A stretch of DNA of 64,000 nt. Origin: Begonia masoniana. Its lineage: Eukaryota > Streptophyta > Magnoliopsida > Cucurbitales > Begoniaceae. Location: positions 45,907,646 through 45,971,645 of the forward strand of contig CM039508.1 in NCBI GenBank assembly GCA_022432975.1, written 5' to 3'. Positions 33,361 through 46,100 of the stretch are shown in pieces (the first letter of the stretch is position 1; every line of letters starts with the position of its first letter). The position numbers were made by a program, and so were the translations under genes. The notes under the pieces are model-generated. The model saw nothing but the letters and a program-made list of their open reading frames with translations. It ran no database searches and was not told the DNA's origin.

Positions 33361-33585
33361 GTGCCCAAGCTCCAGCCCAGCCCATTTCACATCAACAGAG
33401 TAGCCCATCCAGTTTCCCTGCCCACCAGGCTAGCTCATACTAGTCCTCAAGTCCAGCCCAGCGCAACCCAACCAGACGTGATTCTTCCTCAATCGGAAGA
33501 GCTACGACTTCCTGCTATTGGACACATTAGGTTCACGGATCCATTCTTAAACATGTATGTGTCATTGTCATCTCACGAGAGTTAG
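33361..33585 (+). pseudogene. Possible NAC-like copy F, tail only
   Basis: A 74-codon frame, Pro/Gln/Ser-rich in the first half, followed by EELRLPAIGHI and LSSHES, then TAG and GATTAGGATTATTGTGTG. The second half and the bases after the stop match the end of copies B-E (EELGIPTDGDI, GAGTTAGATTAAGATTATTA). No NAC domain is found upstream; the outer gypsy remnant adjoins it. Assignment rests on about 120 bases of similarity. Confidence 0.45.
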
Positions 33586-33639
33586 ATTAGGATTATTGTG
33601 TGAAAAACTTTTGTTTAAAATTACGTGAGGTTAAATAAA

Positions 33640-33790
33640 TTGGAGTAATGTTATATTTATTATTTTATTATATTATTTAAACATATTTTGTTGATATAAT
33701 AAATAATAATGATGCAATTCATGTGATAAATTATAAATAATTAAATTATTATATTAATTATACTAAGTATGTTAAGGCTCTAAGTTCAAT
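33640..33790. repeat. AT-rich remnant related to the inverted-repeat element at 56.64 kb
   Basis: ATAAATTATAAATAATTAAA and neighbouring bases resemble the reverse complement of the central part of the element at 56638-56778. The ends are not recognisable. Confidence 0.35.
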
Positions 33791-33864
33791 GGTTATTTGA
33801 CTAAAAAAAATACAATAAACTACTAATTGTTTATTGTTAAGTTTAAAAGTTAATATGTACTTTA

Positions 33865-34335
33865 CTATTTAGTAGATCAAGTGGTACCACTACTTGTAAC
33901 TCATGAATTATATTCTGGAGGTCCTGAGTTGGAGTGGTGGAAATGCGCCTTTTTTGTGGCAGTCCAGCCCCTTTCGACTAGCCTTGCACGACCCGGCCCA
34001 CCACACTAGATAGAATTCACGAGCTGCACTCACAAAATTTTTCCCTCTTTGGAGCAGGAAATTTCATGTCTTCCTTACCACTCGAACCCAAGACCTCCAT
34101 AATATAATTAATGGGTTACAAGTGGTGGTACCACTTGGGCTACTAGCTCAAGTGGTACTAGCTCTAATATTCTAATGTACTCAATTTTTTGTGGCAGTCC
34201 AGCCCCTTTCGACTGGCCCTGCGCGATCCGTCTTAGGGAAAAATTCTGTGAGTGCAGATTGTAGATTCCACCTAGTGTGGTGGGTCGGGTCGTGTAGGGC
34301 CAGTCGAAGGGGGCTGGACTACCACAAAAGGTTAA
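33865..34335. mobile_element. Cluster of inverted tRNA-derived SINE copies
   Basis: 33865-33950 is a plus-strand SINE head (AGTAGATCAAGTGGTACCAC, TTGTAACTCATGAATTATAT). 33955-34165 is a minus-strand copy whose head reads TAGCCCAAGTGGTACCAC (box A like) and GGTTCGAGTGG (box B like), with body GGCCGGGTCGTGCAAGG. 34195-34240 (minus) and 34237-34330 (plus) are two tails meeting head-on. Box A/B spacing and body fit a plant SINE; the family name is not certain. Confidence 0.75.
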
Positions 34336-35290
34336 TAAATTTTTTAGGATAATACATTAATTCATATTAATCACAACATGCAATCATGAATTTACATATA
34401 ATAAACTTTGTAGATTGCCAAGTTCATAGTGAATCCGATTCACTCTGAAAACTTTGAAATTTATTCCGCTTAAATGTTGATTTTTTTAAATAAAATAAAT
34501 CTTAAAATTTGCACATTGAACAAAAAGAATTTCGATTTTTTGATTTTAGTCAGTTTGACTATGGTTCAGTTTGATCTCTGTTTTGGCTTAAATTTAGTTT
34601 TAATTTTTTATAATTAAAAATTAAAAATTATATAAATATTAGAAAGATCTAATTTTAATAACAAGATTTAACAAGAATTTGAGGTTTAATTTTTTCAAAA
34701 AAAGTTTTAAGGATTTCAATAGAAAGATTTACAAGATATTCTTAACAAAATGAATTTCGAGATTAAATTTGAATTTGAACCTATCGTTTTTACTCTAAAC
34801 TCGCCTACAAGGAATCCACTCTACCTTCTTCATACCCCGCGTGCGCTCTCTCTCCTAAAGATCTCCTTTTTTCCGCTCGTACCACTAACAACACCAGTCT
34901 CTTAACCATAGCTCACCGTCTTCAACAGGTCTGTAGAGTTTTCGATGTAAGTCTGTTCTGTAGCTTACTTACATCCTTCACTTTTTTTTTTTTGTTGTGT
35001 GTTCGGTTGGGTTATATTGTTAAGGACTAGAAAAATATCCTCTGGGCTTCGCTAGAATATTGAAGGATCGAGAACTTGATTTTTTATTCTCCCTTCATTC
35101 GACCGTTGGCCAATGAAGTGAAATCTGTAATGCTCCTTTACATATTGGAGTTATATTATTTTGATTTATTCCATGAAAGCATCGAGTTAATGCACAAAAT
35201 AAATCACGGCTCTGTCCCATGAACACACCCATGGTTTTTGTACTTTGCAGTTTCCTGAAAATATCATTAGTCTTGCTTTATCTTGGACTA
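34336..35290. other. AT-rich intergenic stretch
   Basis: No gene, repeat boundary or RNA gene recognised. Contains poly-A/T rich DNA and, near 34800-34900, TC-rich sequence like a plant 5' leader without a following frame. Confidence 0.5.
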
Positions 35291-35302
35291 CTAAGTATGG
35301 TT

Positions 35303-35304
<2 letters not shown>

Positions 35305-35358
<54 letters not shown>

Positions 35359-35722
35359 TTTTACACTCAAGATTGAATTTTTACCGTACTCTCTCAGTCA
35401 AGTCTAGAATGTCTCATTTTCTCCGCATATCAACAACTCGGTTGGAATCAGTAACTGAGCATTTTTAAGACCCAGAGAAAGAGACGGGAGGTCGGAGCTC
35501 GAGCACTTCCGGCCCACCGAAGCGCGGCAAGACGACGGCTCTGCAGCTGGCGACGAACGATCTCAATCCATACTCGCTCCCTGTTGCGGGTGATTCAAAC
35601 TTGGAGGTTTTATTTACTGCTTTACCCTTTTGGTTTTTGATTTTCTTAATTTACTGAATAAACTATCCTTTTCTTGTCGACATCCATTTTCTATAAAAAT
35701 AATACTCTTAAATTTTTGCGTC

Positions 35723-35764
<42 letters not shown>
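35305..35764 (+). repeat. Two (CT)n microsatellites
   Basis: A CT run of about 52 bases at 35305-35357 and another of about 35 bases at 35730-35764. Both are followed by the same NAC-flank sequence (AAGATTGAATTTTTACCGTA and its variant), so they are two copies of one expanding CT tract. Confidence 0.92.
35402..35570 (-). pseudogene. Rearranged 5' fragment of the quinone oxidoreductase gene
   Basis: 35402-35489 matches 50189-50280 (leader and start of exon 1 of the oxidoreductase gene) and 35490-35570 matches 50046-50127 (later part of exon 1). Both pieces keep the same strand, but their order is swapped and the 60 bases between them in the gene are absent. Identity is about 93% by eye. It lies between a CT tract and an inverted NAC 3' flank. 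It cannot encode protein. Confidence 0.85.
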
Positions 35765-35768
<4 letters not shown>

Positions 35769-36430
35769 ATTAAATTTTTGCCACTCCCTTCGTTGGGCTT
35801 CTGAATTTTTACTTCATTTGCATATGTAACTCTCCTTCTCTCCTCCCTTTTGCTTTCAAGGTTCTTGTCATTGCATCGTTTGTAATTCTTGTTGAGATTT
35901 TGGAAAGACTATAAAGATATTGATAACTATATGAATAATTATATTCGTGAAATTATTTTTATGTGCTTCAATTAATATTAGCATGTCTTGTCAGATTTGT
36001 TTTATCTTTCTTTTGTTATTGTGTTAAACATTACGGTAATATTACGGTTGTATTTTGTTTTTCATTTGCGAGTAAAGATTTAATACAGCATTGACGTAAG
36101 TTGAAAGACCCAAATCGTTAAATATTTTTATGAGAAATTCTAAATACAAAAAGACGTCTCATTTTTTGCATTTGATGAGTTTTTGTAGATTCTTCCTAAT
36201 ATCCATGGTTTAATTTTAATTAATTTAAAAAAGATTGCAACAAAATAGATAAGATTTTCTCTTAGTCCTTTTTATAGTAAATTGATTTTTTTGTCCATGC
36301 ACGTTTTTGAAGCTCAGTCAAGTCTTTTCGTGCAGCTAGTAACGTCTAAGAACACGTTGTGTTTATGTCAAAAAGTAATCAACCCATTTCAACTTTATGA
36401 TTCAGCAACTAATTAGTGTTATTAAATAAT
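35615..36430 (-). repeat. Inverted copy of the NAC 3' flank
   Basis: Reverse complement of about 9395-8560: starts TTTTATTTACTGCTTTACC and ends AATAATAGACCAAAACATT. No coding part accompanies it, so it is a flank fragment upstream of copy E in opposite orientation. Confidence 0.85.
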
Positions 36431-36676
36431 AGACCAAAACATTATCTTTCCAAGTTTACTTTTAAAATAGTTAAGATATTTGTTGTTTCTAAGCTTAAAA
36501 TCAATTACTTTAATATGTATAAGCTTTTTTGTTATTAGATTTTCTCATAAAATGAAATATATTAGACAACATTTGAATTTAAAATGATTCGAAAAATTGG
36601 CGATTTAATCTTAAGCATTTCAGTTCATAAAACTATAAATAATAAGCCCTAAGACATAATCTCCGAGCAATACTAA
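36431..36676 (+). promoter_or_regulatory. 5' flank of NAC copy E, separated by a solo LTR
   Basis: CAGTTCATAAAACTATAAAT near 36620-36645 is the common NAC promoter with its TATA. The flank continues after the LTR at 38816 (ACTAACATCTTC) to the ATG at 38865. Confidence 0.65.
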
Positions 36677-38815
36677 TGTAACACCCAGCATTTTGGCCAT
36701 GTAATTATCTCTCAAATTATTAAACGGGATTAATTTGACATTAATACAATGAATGTTTTAGTGGAATTTGTCGGAGTGTTTTGTGGAAAGAGAGTGAGTT
36801 TCGGAGAAACCGAATCGGCGAACTAAATAGCGATTTAGTTAGAAAACCAATGGAAGGGCAAAATGGGAAAGCAATTAAGGTGGTTGGGAGGGAGCCAATG
36901 AGGGTTTGACACATGTTCAACTCGTTGAAGAAGCCATGTTCATCCTCTCTCTTCCTCTCTTCTCTTCTCCCCTACATGAAAGCACTTCTCATTTCCTTCA
37001 TCTTTGTTTTCTCTCTTCCAGACGAAGTGCGACAAATTTCAAAACTCCGTCTTCTCCCGTTTTCTCCAATTTTCTCTAATAAAGTTAACCCTTTACGTTA
37101 GTTAACGAGTTTAGGTTACTTATTCCTTATTTTTGTTGAAATTTAGGGTTAATAGTCTGGTTATATATGATATAGGTTTGTGAATCGCCGAGGACTTACG
37201 TGCAAGATTTTCAACTTTACGGACATCAGGTAAGTTCATGCGTACAAGTTGGCCCTTAAGGTCCTACATCACGGAGATACTAGGTTTTTGTTTATCAGGG
37301 TTGTTGTCGGGTAGTTAGGTTGTAAATTACATTCTAAGTTAAATGTGTTTTATTCTATATCTTATTTTGTTATTCTGCCGCCTGTTCAAATTACGTTTAA
37401 GCACTGTATATGTTTATGCATACACGTTTTCTTGAAAGTCATGTAAATATTTTATGCACTTGGTTTGAAGTTAAGAAAGATAAAACATGTAATGTAATGT
37501 ACGGTTAAGTGTGGGACGGGGACTGGCATCCTGTTATGTACCTGTTATGTATTCCTGTTACGTGCCTATTGTGCACTCCTGTTATGTACCTGTTGTGCAC
37601 TCATGTTGCGCTAGTTCCTCTATAAGCCTCACTTATACCTCATGTCCACTTGAATGTAATATAAAGTAATGTTCATGTATTTCAAAAGTTCATGTATAGC
37701 AAATGTATCACTGCATTGTATGTCCTTACTGAGCTCTAGGCTCATAGTTGAATTTCCTGTTGTAGGTATAGATCCTCCGAGTGAGGACTTTGTGCCTCAG
37801 GCCGACGAGTAGGCGCAATTGGCGGGACGAGCTCGTAGAGTTGGTTGCGGCAGTCAGACACATTTTGACCTATGGGGTGTGGTTTTGAAGTGTATGTCGA
37901 GTTTTGTACAGTTTTGGGATTCATGTGATGTATAGGAGTTGTGTTGATGTTTTAAAACCTCTGTTCTGACAGTTGTAATTTTTTTGAAATATACTGGAAT
38001 TGTTTGGAATCTTTTTCTTTTAGGTTGTGCATGGATTGTCTCGAGTTTTACAGCTATCCATGCAGTTAGATTTCTTGAACCTCTGTCATGTTTTCTAACA
38101 CGTTTAAAAATTACGTTTTGAATCGGGTTTTGGGGTTTAGAAGCATTTTGTGTCTAAAGAGGTTGGGAAGAAGTTTAATAGTGAATTGTGAGGTTATTAG
38201 GACATGTAGATGTGAAACAGAGAGGTTGTCGATCGATCGGCTGGGGTAGCAGATCAATTGGTGGAGTGTTGAATTCTGTTCTTTGAAACAGTCGTCCATT
38301 CTGTCCTTTAAAACAGTCGTTCATTCTGTCATTTAAAACAGTCGTCCATTCTGTCCTTTAAAACAGTCGTTCATTCTGTTCTTTAAACAGTTGTCCATTT
38401 CTACAGTCGTCTAGTCCTGCAGTAGTCCAGTCCTGCAGTAGTCCATTTCTGCAGTCGTCCATTTCTGCAGTAGTCCAGTTCTGCAGTCGTCCATTTCTAC
38501 AGTCGTCCAGTCCTGCAGTAGTCCAGTTCTGCAGTAGTCCATTCCTGCAGTAGTCCAGTTCTGCAGTAGTTCATTTCTGCAGTCGTCCAATTCTGTCTTG
38601 CAGTTTAAATCTTCCAGTTTTTCTTATGTCTCCCATTTTACGTCGTCCATTTTAAGTCTCTCATTTTATGTCCATTTTATGTCTTGCCATTTTAAACGTT
38701 CAAGAGTTTCAAAAAGGTCGAAAATTTTACGTCCAAAATGTCAGAGTCCTATTTAAGTCGAAGTCAAAGTCTCGTTCCTGTCCTGTGGCGGCCCTGGCGG
38801 GTCGGGGTCGTCACA
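36677..38815 (+). mobile_element. Solo gypsy LTR in NAC copy E promoter, TSD ACTAA
   Basis: 2139 bp, TGTAACACCCAGC to GGGTCGTCACA, with ACTAA at 36672-36676 and 38816-38820. Same LTR group as 20816-23192: matching donor CAG/GTAAGTTC (about 37229) and terminal exon 37766-37812 (GIDPPSEDFVPQADE, stop). 38275-38600 is a tandem block of GTCGTCCATTCTGT / CTGCAGTAGTCCA. The insertion moves the promoter 2.1 kb from copy E. Confidence 0.93.
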
Positions 38816-38864
38816 ACTAACATCTTCTAATAAATTTTTTTTCTCATATTTTCTAATTAGAAAT

Positions 38865-39778
38865 ATGGACATCGAATCGATTCTGGGCTTTCGATTTTCT
38901 CCTGACCGAGTAAAACTCATCAAGCTCCTCCACATTATGGCCAATGGTGGACGACTCCCTGCATACATTACAATCAAAGAGTACATCGATGTGTACGAGG
39001 ATGATAAAATATGGGAGCTTATGAAAGAAAAAGAGGAGCTATATTATTTCATGAAGCTAATGAACAAAACAAATAAAAGTTCCAGAATAAACTGGGTCAC
39101 ACACCGTGGAAGTCGGAAGGGCCAAAATGACGAGAAGACATTGAACGGACAGAATCATGTTAGATCGTACAAAAGTTTCTCTTTTCTGTCCAAGATAGGT
39201 ATTCGCATGGAAAATCGAATGGTCATGCATGAATATCGACTAGACGGGGACTTCAAAAACAATGGTATGTCATTTTTCTTCTTTTTTTCGATCCTCTTCT
39301 ATCATGTGAATGCAAATTCTCTTCTATTATGTTCATAATCATCTTTTGAGCATACAATATCCTTAAAATATTTTTGAAACAGCATAGTGACTACGTGATC
39401 GTTCGTATCAAGAGATATGGAAAAAAAAATACGCTAAAATCAACCGACAAGAAGATGAGCAGCCCAACAATGAGCAAGTTACAATCTCCATTCAGGCAAG
39501 TCAACCTCCTCATTATCAACATCAAGAACAAGGTCCTCTTCAACAAATTCAGCCAAGTCAATCTCCTCAGCAACATGAAGATGAGAAAAATCCTCTTCAA
39601 CAATTTGCACAAGCAATGCATCCTCTTTGGGTAGGTCGTGACTGGGAAGAACCAGGACTTCCTGCAGATATAGACATTGGGAGCATGGATCTTCACGAAT
39701 GGAAAGATAAGGACTTATTGCAGTTGGTAGGAGATATGGATGAGACTAACAATGAGGCATTGCCATTGTAAGAGTTAG
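38865..39778 (+). pseudogene. NAC-like copy E
   Basis: Exon 1 keeps ESILGFRFSPDRVKLIKLL, IKEYIDVYEDDKIWELM, SRINWVTHRGSRKGQ and RMVMHEYRLDGDF. Exon 2 begins after AACAG at about 39382 with HSDYVIVRIKRYGKK, the best preserved NAC end in the window. An extra A before the donor (about 39260) shifts the phase, and the one-base deletion shared with B and C puts the Gln-rich tail out of frame. The tail keeps HPLWVGRDWEEPGLPADIDI. It converges on the oxidoreductase gene, whose stop codon lies about 380 bp away. Confidence 0.78.
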
Positions 39779-40152
39779 ATTAAGATCATATATTCTTTTT
39801 TCTTGTTTGAATTTTTTTCTATTGGGTTTTATTCAAATAAGATTTTAACGAAGCATCTTCTGTTATGTAGAAGAGTAGATCTCATGGTTTACTTCACCAC
39901 AATTTGTTTGTAACATTGATCACATATGTTAGTTTTTTTGAAATTTATTTTTTTGTATTTTGAAGTCCACTTTATCAGACTGTTATTAAAATAAATAAAA
40001 AAGTAACAATAATATTTCTCAAATATTCACAAATTGAATAGGCTTACTATCCTCGTAACCCACAAAATGTTTACCTCCTGCCCATCATTTATTATATACA
40101 ATCCACTAGCCAATAAAAGCAAAAAATATGTTTATAAAAGAAAAGAAAATGA
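39779..40152 (+). other. 3' flank of NAC copy E up to the oxidoreductase gene
   Basis: Matches the start of the common NAC flank to ATAAAAGAAAAGAAAATGA, where similarity stops ten bases before the TAG of the oxidoreductase gene. The 3' untranslated region of that gene must lie in this flank. Confidence 0.7.
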
Positions 40153-40161
40153 GAAGTGGGT

Positions 40162-43100
40162 CTAGTTGATCTGAAGCACCACCTTACCCGGTACAAGTTT
40201 CTTGTCCTTGGCCTCATGAGCTTCTCTCACTTGAGACAGAGGAAATGTCTTCTCCACTGGAATTTTAAGCTTTCCAGCCTCACAGAGCTTTCCAATTTCA
40301 CTTAAACCTTCGGAATCTGCCCTCATATAAGTCCAGCAATACTCTGTAAACCATCACTACCAGTTACTATAAGTTGATATACATCAGAGTAAACTTAAAG
40401 ATGAATGTCTAGAGAAAAACAGTACGCCAACGAAGAAGGATTGCTCCATATTCTTATCCTTTGAATAAATAGGAACTAATGTAAAAGAAAAAGAAATGTT
40501 TCAAAGAATGCAGTTAAAATGAGGGAAGAAAAAAGAAAGCACAAGTCCAAGTTTTACTCCAAACCCAATTCTCATCTTTCAGAAAATGAACATTGTATGC
40601 AATATCGTGGCCCGTGTTCTATTCTTTACCTATTCCGTGCGAATAGCGATATTGGATCTGTTTCTTCAGCAAAATAGTAGTTGACAATGGAAGTCCAATG
40701 GCAAGGCCATATCTATCGGTCAATGATGCAGCTTCACCCTATCATATGAAAGGGAGGGAGGAAACACTAAAATTCCTGTATTGAGTATCAATAAGTAGCT
40801 TTCCCACTCTTACCTGAAGTGTCATATAGTATCCACCTCTCTTTAAGAAATTAATGCCTATTCTTTCTGTCTCTGGACCGCCAATAGTATCCAACACAGC
40901 GTCAAATTTCCCCCTTACGACCAATTCAATATCCTGCACTTGGCCGGGAAATATTGAAGTATTAGTATATGTTTTGCTACTGTTTCTAAAACATATAAAG
41001 CCAAATAACAGTTGAGCACGACCTATCCATACATATATTCTAGTGGCAATAACGAGAATTTTCAAAAACTAGTTTTTCATTTTCAGTTCAGGAAATGAAA
41101 AGAATTGAGCATTGCTTTGAGAACAGTTTCACAAACTGTATTGCAAATGCAAAAATCTTAGATCCTAAGTCTAACGAAGAACAACAACAACAAGGCAATT
41201 ACACCAACCAAAAAATTGCTCCAAAGTCCAAATTATGAAGGAAATCATACTTTTTAATGGAAAATGACATCATTGATATTGATATAACCTCAGAAGTGTA
41301 GTCAACGGCCTGCTCAACATTGGCTGCTAATACCCGATCTATGCTTTGACTTCCACAAGTAGTTGTTACTAGGCAGCCAGAAGCTACTGAAAGCTGAATG
41401 GCAGCAAACCCCACTGCTCCACCACCACCAATTACTAATACCCTTTGCCTGTTGAGATCAATTCGAAATGTATAAGGAGGTCTACCATAAGACAACAAAT
41501 CTTCAAAAAGATAAATTTATTTTCTGAAGAAACAAACTTCTCCATTACATTTCTATTTTTATGAAGATAATGGAATAAATAATAGGCACTTACAAGTCAT
41601 TAATGAATTGGTATGATATTATAACGTCATGAAAAAGTTAGACCATATTATCTAGCCAGGAATTTGCTATATTTTTTCTTTTCGCAAGGAAACTTTATTG
41701 CCACTTTATCATTTCAAACACCTATATCTACATAAAATTTCATGTTATAACTCTCTTGTACGAATTTTCTTACTAAGGAATAGTAAATATTTCTTTAGGA
41801 TTCAACAATCAAACAGTGAAGTATTCTCCACAATAACAGTACACTCAGGGATTTCAGGAATCTTGTCTCTCCACACACTACAATACCCACACAACATCAC
41901 ACTCCTGTTCCTCCCCCTTTTCCCTATTTGTAACTTCTCTAATAACCCATTAACTGCTAAGGCAGTTTTCCCCAAAACATAAAAAAATAAATTACATTAA
42001 GACCATATAATACATTGCAATACATTTCTTAAACTACCACTTATTTTTTATTTTTTTCTAACACACTAAACCGCGACCGAGGTTTATCACTCTCTCAAAA
42101 TAAAGTACATAGCAAAGCTTTCTATTGAATTAGTATTTACATTCAACTTTTGATTTTAATATCCACTATAATGTGTGTATGTATACTTAATTCATTTCAT
42201 TAATTTACCAAGTTCCAGTCAAAATTTATAACCGAAGTATCTACATTCAACTTCAATTTTAATGTCTACTATAATATGTATGTATGTAAACTTAACATGC
42301 CATTGCCTAGCTTCTATTAAATTCATAAACTAACTTATAAGGTGTAACTCAAGTTCTTTTATCATCAAATGCATTAAACAATCAACAATATTTTATATCT
42401 TACTTACATGATCCAACCTAAGTGTACTAATTATGCCAAACAATTGGAAAAGGGAAATCGTCTACTAGTATTGTTTTAATGTAAAACCTTACTTTGAAGT
42501 TTGATGTAACACCCCGAGTCTTCCAAACCCGATTTGTTACTCATGACATAAGACTGGACCAAGAAAATCTTACGAAAAATTTAAAAATTTCTCTCAATGA
42601 TGAAAATTTTATCTTTAATCCTCGACTATACAGCGGAAAACTCAATAAGTAAACAACATTTATATTAGACAAAATGTTAAGACATTTGCCTGAGGGAATT
42701 GGAAATCAAAGAACATATACCGATCGCAAACGACAAGATTTCCTTCTCGCATCTGCCGATCGCAAAACGACAAAAACATAATTCCCACTTCTACCGATTG
42801 TGTAAACGACAACATCTACCGATCGCAAACGACAAGATTTTTCTTCTCGCATCTGCCGATCGCAAAACGACAAAATATAATTCTCACTTCTACCGATAGT
42901 ATAAACAACAACATCTACCGATTGCCATGTGCATCCCTCGTGACCCATTAAATATTACCCGACAGAAGACTTCTATCGATAGTAATAAACAGCATCTATC
43001 GATAAACAACATCTGCCGATCACAAAACGACAAGACGTAATACTCACTTCTACCGATTGACATGTGCATCCCACGTGACTCATTAAACATCAACCGATAG

Positions 43101-46100
43101 AAGACTTCTGCCGGCGAACGACAACTCTTAACACAATAGATAAATTTCTGCCGGTAGAAAACATCTACCGATGGACAAGCACTTTTAACACCTTCTGATA
43201 GGAAACAATCAGACTTTCACAGACTTCAACATGACCGAGATAAACTGACACACAGTTGAACCATAGATTCATCCAAAATACGTGTAGCAGAAAACTTAAA
43301 TAAACAGATCATTCTATATCCTCATAATTATCCTCAAACTTAGGAATTGAACCAGACAATTTCCAAAATCCATAGTTTTAGGAAAAACCCATCCTATTTA
43401 GACCTCAGTATTCATAATCCTTACTAACATCATAAAAGTAGTAACCAGGGGTCGAAATCGCCTTTCCAGCCACAAATCTGTCACCCTGAGCAACATCCAG
43501 CAATCAGTCCTAGACATCTTCATTGGGTTTGAAATCCTCACCTGATAATTTGTCACATACATCATAAGGTTTAAACTATAAGCCTAATGTTTAGTAAGGA
43601 GTGCAATACTAACATGTATGCATGAATGCACAGTTGAAAAGAACACATTTTCATAATCATTTCTTGTTACATTCTTGTTCATCGTTTACATCACGTTCTT
43701 GTTCATCGTTTACATCACGTTCTTGTTCATCATTTACATCATGTGGATTAAGGGAGGATTTGTGCCGAAAAGGGGGTTGACAGTGAAAGTGTACATAGTC
43801 CTTGCGGGCCATATTCATGGTCCTCCTTTTGGACAGTGACATACGTCAAACCGCCCTCAACCCTCTCTTAATCCTTGTTACATAAGTTTCATGTTCATAT
43901 CTTGATCGTGAAGGAAAACATACACTTAAAATATTTTCATATTGTAACACCTGGTATTTTGGCCGTGTAATATTCTGTTGAATTATTGTATGGATTTAAA
44001 TTGCCATAAATACGATAACAATTCCATTGTAAAATGTTGGAGCATTTAGTGTGGGGAGAACCTAACTAATGTGTAACTAACAAAACACTAAGTTTGAAAT
44101 GCATGGAAGGGCAGTTTGGGGAGAAATTATGGTTGGTGGGAGATAGCCAATGGATAGCTGACACATGGCAGCTTGTTGAGGAAGTTAAGTTCCTCCTCCT
44201 ACGTGAAACCCTCTTCATTTCACTTCTCTGCTCTCTCTCCATTCTCTTCTTGGCACTCTCTCTTCCAGTCGACAATCAGCCATCGAAGCTACTTCGATCT
44301 TCTCGGCTCCTTTCTGTTTTTCTACTAGGGTAAGCATCTTTTAAATGCTAACAAGTTTGGACAAGTTTAAAGTGAGTTTTGGTTGGAGCGAAGGATTGTG
44401 ATACTTTGGTAAAACTCACTATTTTTGGATGAAAACATACCGATTTGTTTTCTAAGGGTTTGAATGAGTTTGGAACAAATTCTTCTAAGTTATTAGTTAG
44501 CATTTGCAGCTTGTTTATTTTCTGAACGTGCATGTACAGGTTCGAGCATTTCCGAGACGTTCAGGACTATCAACTCTGCAGCAACAGGTAAGTTCATACT
44601 TATAGGTTTGGCCTTTGAGGCCCTACAATAAGGAGATACTAGGTTTTTATGTTGTCGGGATTTCTGTTTGGTAGTTAAACCATAGGTTATGTTTTAGGTT
44701 AATTGTGTTCTGTTTTATATTCTGTTTATTATTCTGTCGCCTGTCTATGAATGTTCATGCATATACGTTTTCTCTGAAAGTTATGAAAATGTTTTCTGCA
44801 CACGGTTTGAAGTTAAGTAAGATAAAACTTGTAATGAAATGTATGGTTAAATGTCGACGAGGACTGGCATCCTGTCATGTACTCCTGTTATGTCATGTTG
44901 TGGCATGTACTCCTATTGCGCCAGCTTCTCTTCCCACTTATACCTTCCTGTCCAGTGAAATGTAATGTAATGTAATGTAATGTTCATGTATTTGAAAATG
45001 TTCATGCATAACATATGCACACTGCATTCTAGTATGTTCTTACTAAGCTCTAGGCTCATAGATGAACTCCCTGTTGTAGGTACGGATACTCCAGATGAGG
45101 ACCTTGTGCCTCAAAATGACGAGCTGATGTAGTTGGAGGATCGAGCTCACGGGGTTTGGCTGCTGCAGTCAGACAAGAGTTAATCTTGTGAGAATGTGTT
45201 TTCTGAAGTTATGTCCAATATTGTACCATCTTTTAAAGTTTTAAAGCATTTGAAATGTAGGTCACTTTGTGGTTTGTAAAACGCTGTATGGAACCTGTAT
45301 TGATGTTTAAAACCTCTGTATTTGACAGTTGAATTATGTTTTGAAGTATTCTAGAATTTGTTTGGAATATTTTCTATTAGTCTGTGCATGGATAGTTTCT
45401 GGTTTTAGAGCTATCCATGAAGTGTGATCTTTTTAAGTTTTGTCATGTTTTCTGTCGTGTTCGAAAAATATGGTTTTTGAATTAGTTTGAGAATCTGAGT
45501 CTTTCATGTATTCTGTTTTTTCTGCTCTCTGTTGGTAAGTCTTCCTGTTAAAAGCTGTCAAACTTTGTCTTTAAAACTATGTCTTCCGATTACATCTACC
45601 GGTAGGAATTTTGCCTACATCTACCGGCTGACGTTATCACCTTCTGCCGATCCCGTTATTGTTTGTATCTTCCGGCTGACGTCATCACACATGCCGATCC
45701 CGTTATTGCCTGTATCTTTCGGCTGACGTCATCCATCTTCCGGCTGACGTCATCACCTTCTGCCGATTTCGTTTACTATCTGTATATGCCGATGACGTCA
45801 TTACATCTTCCGATGACGTCATCACACACCCGATTTTATTATTTCCTCGCCCTTTTCTGTTCCCTGTTCCTCCCCGTCTTCTCTGTTATTCACTTCTGTT
45901 TATTTATCTTCTTTGCCACTTCTTCTCTTCTGCTATCCATTATTGAAATCTGTTTTGCTATCAACTTCAAAGAACTCGATTCAGTTAACTATTTTTCCCG
46001 TTTGATTTCGAATCCAGAGAACTTTCTCTCTCTCTGTAAATGTTTTAAAAGTTTAATGTACAAACTAAATATAATATAGTCCTCGTTTTCTGTTATCTGT

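Noticed and set aside
20816..38815. LTR 36677-38815 as the 3' LTR of the outer gypsy element
   Set aside because: It has its own perfect 5-bp duplication ACTAA and no internal sequence next to it, so it is an independent solo LTR.
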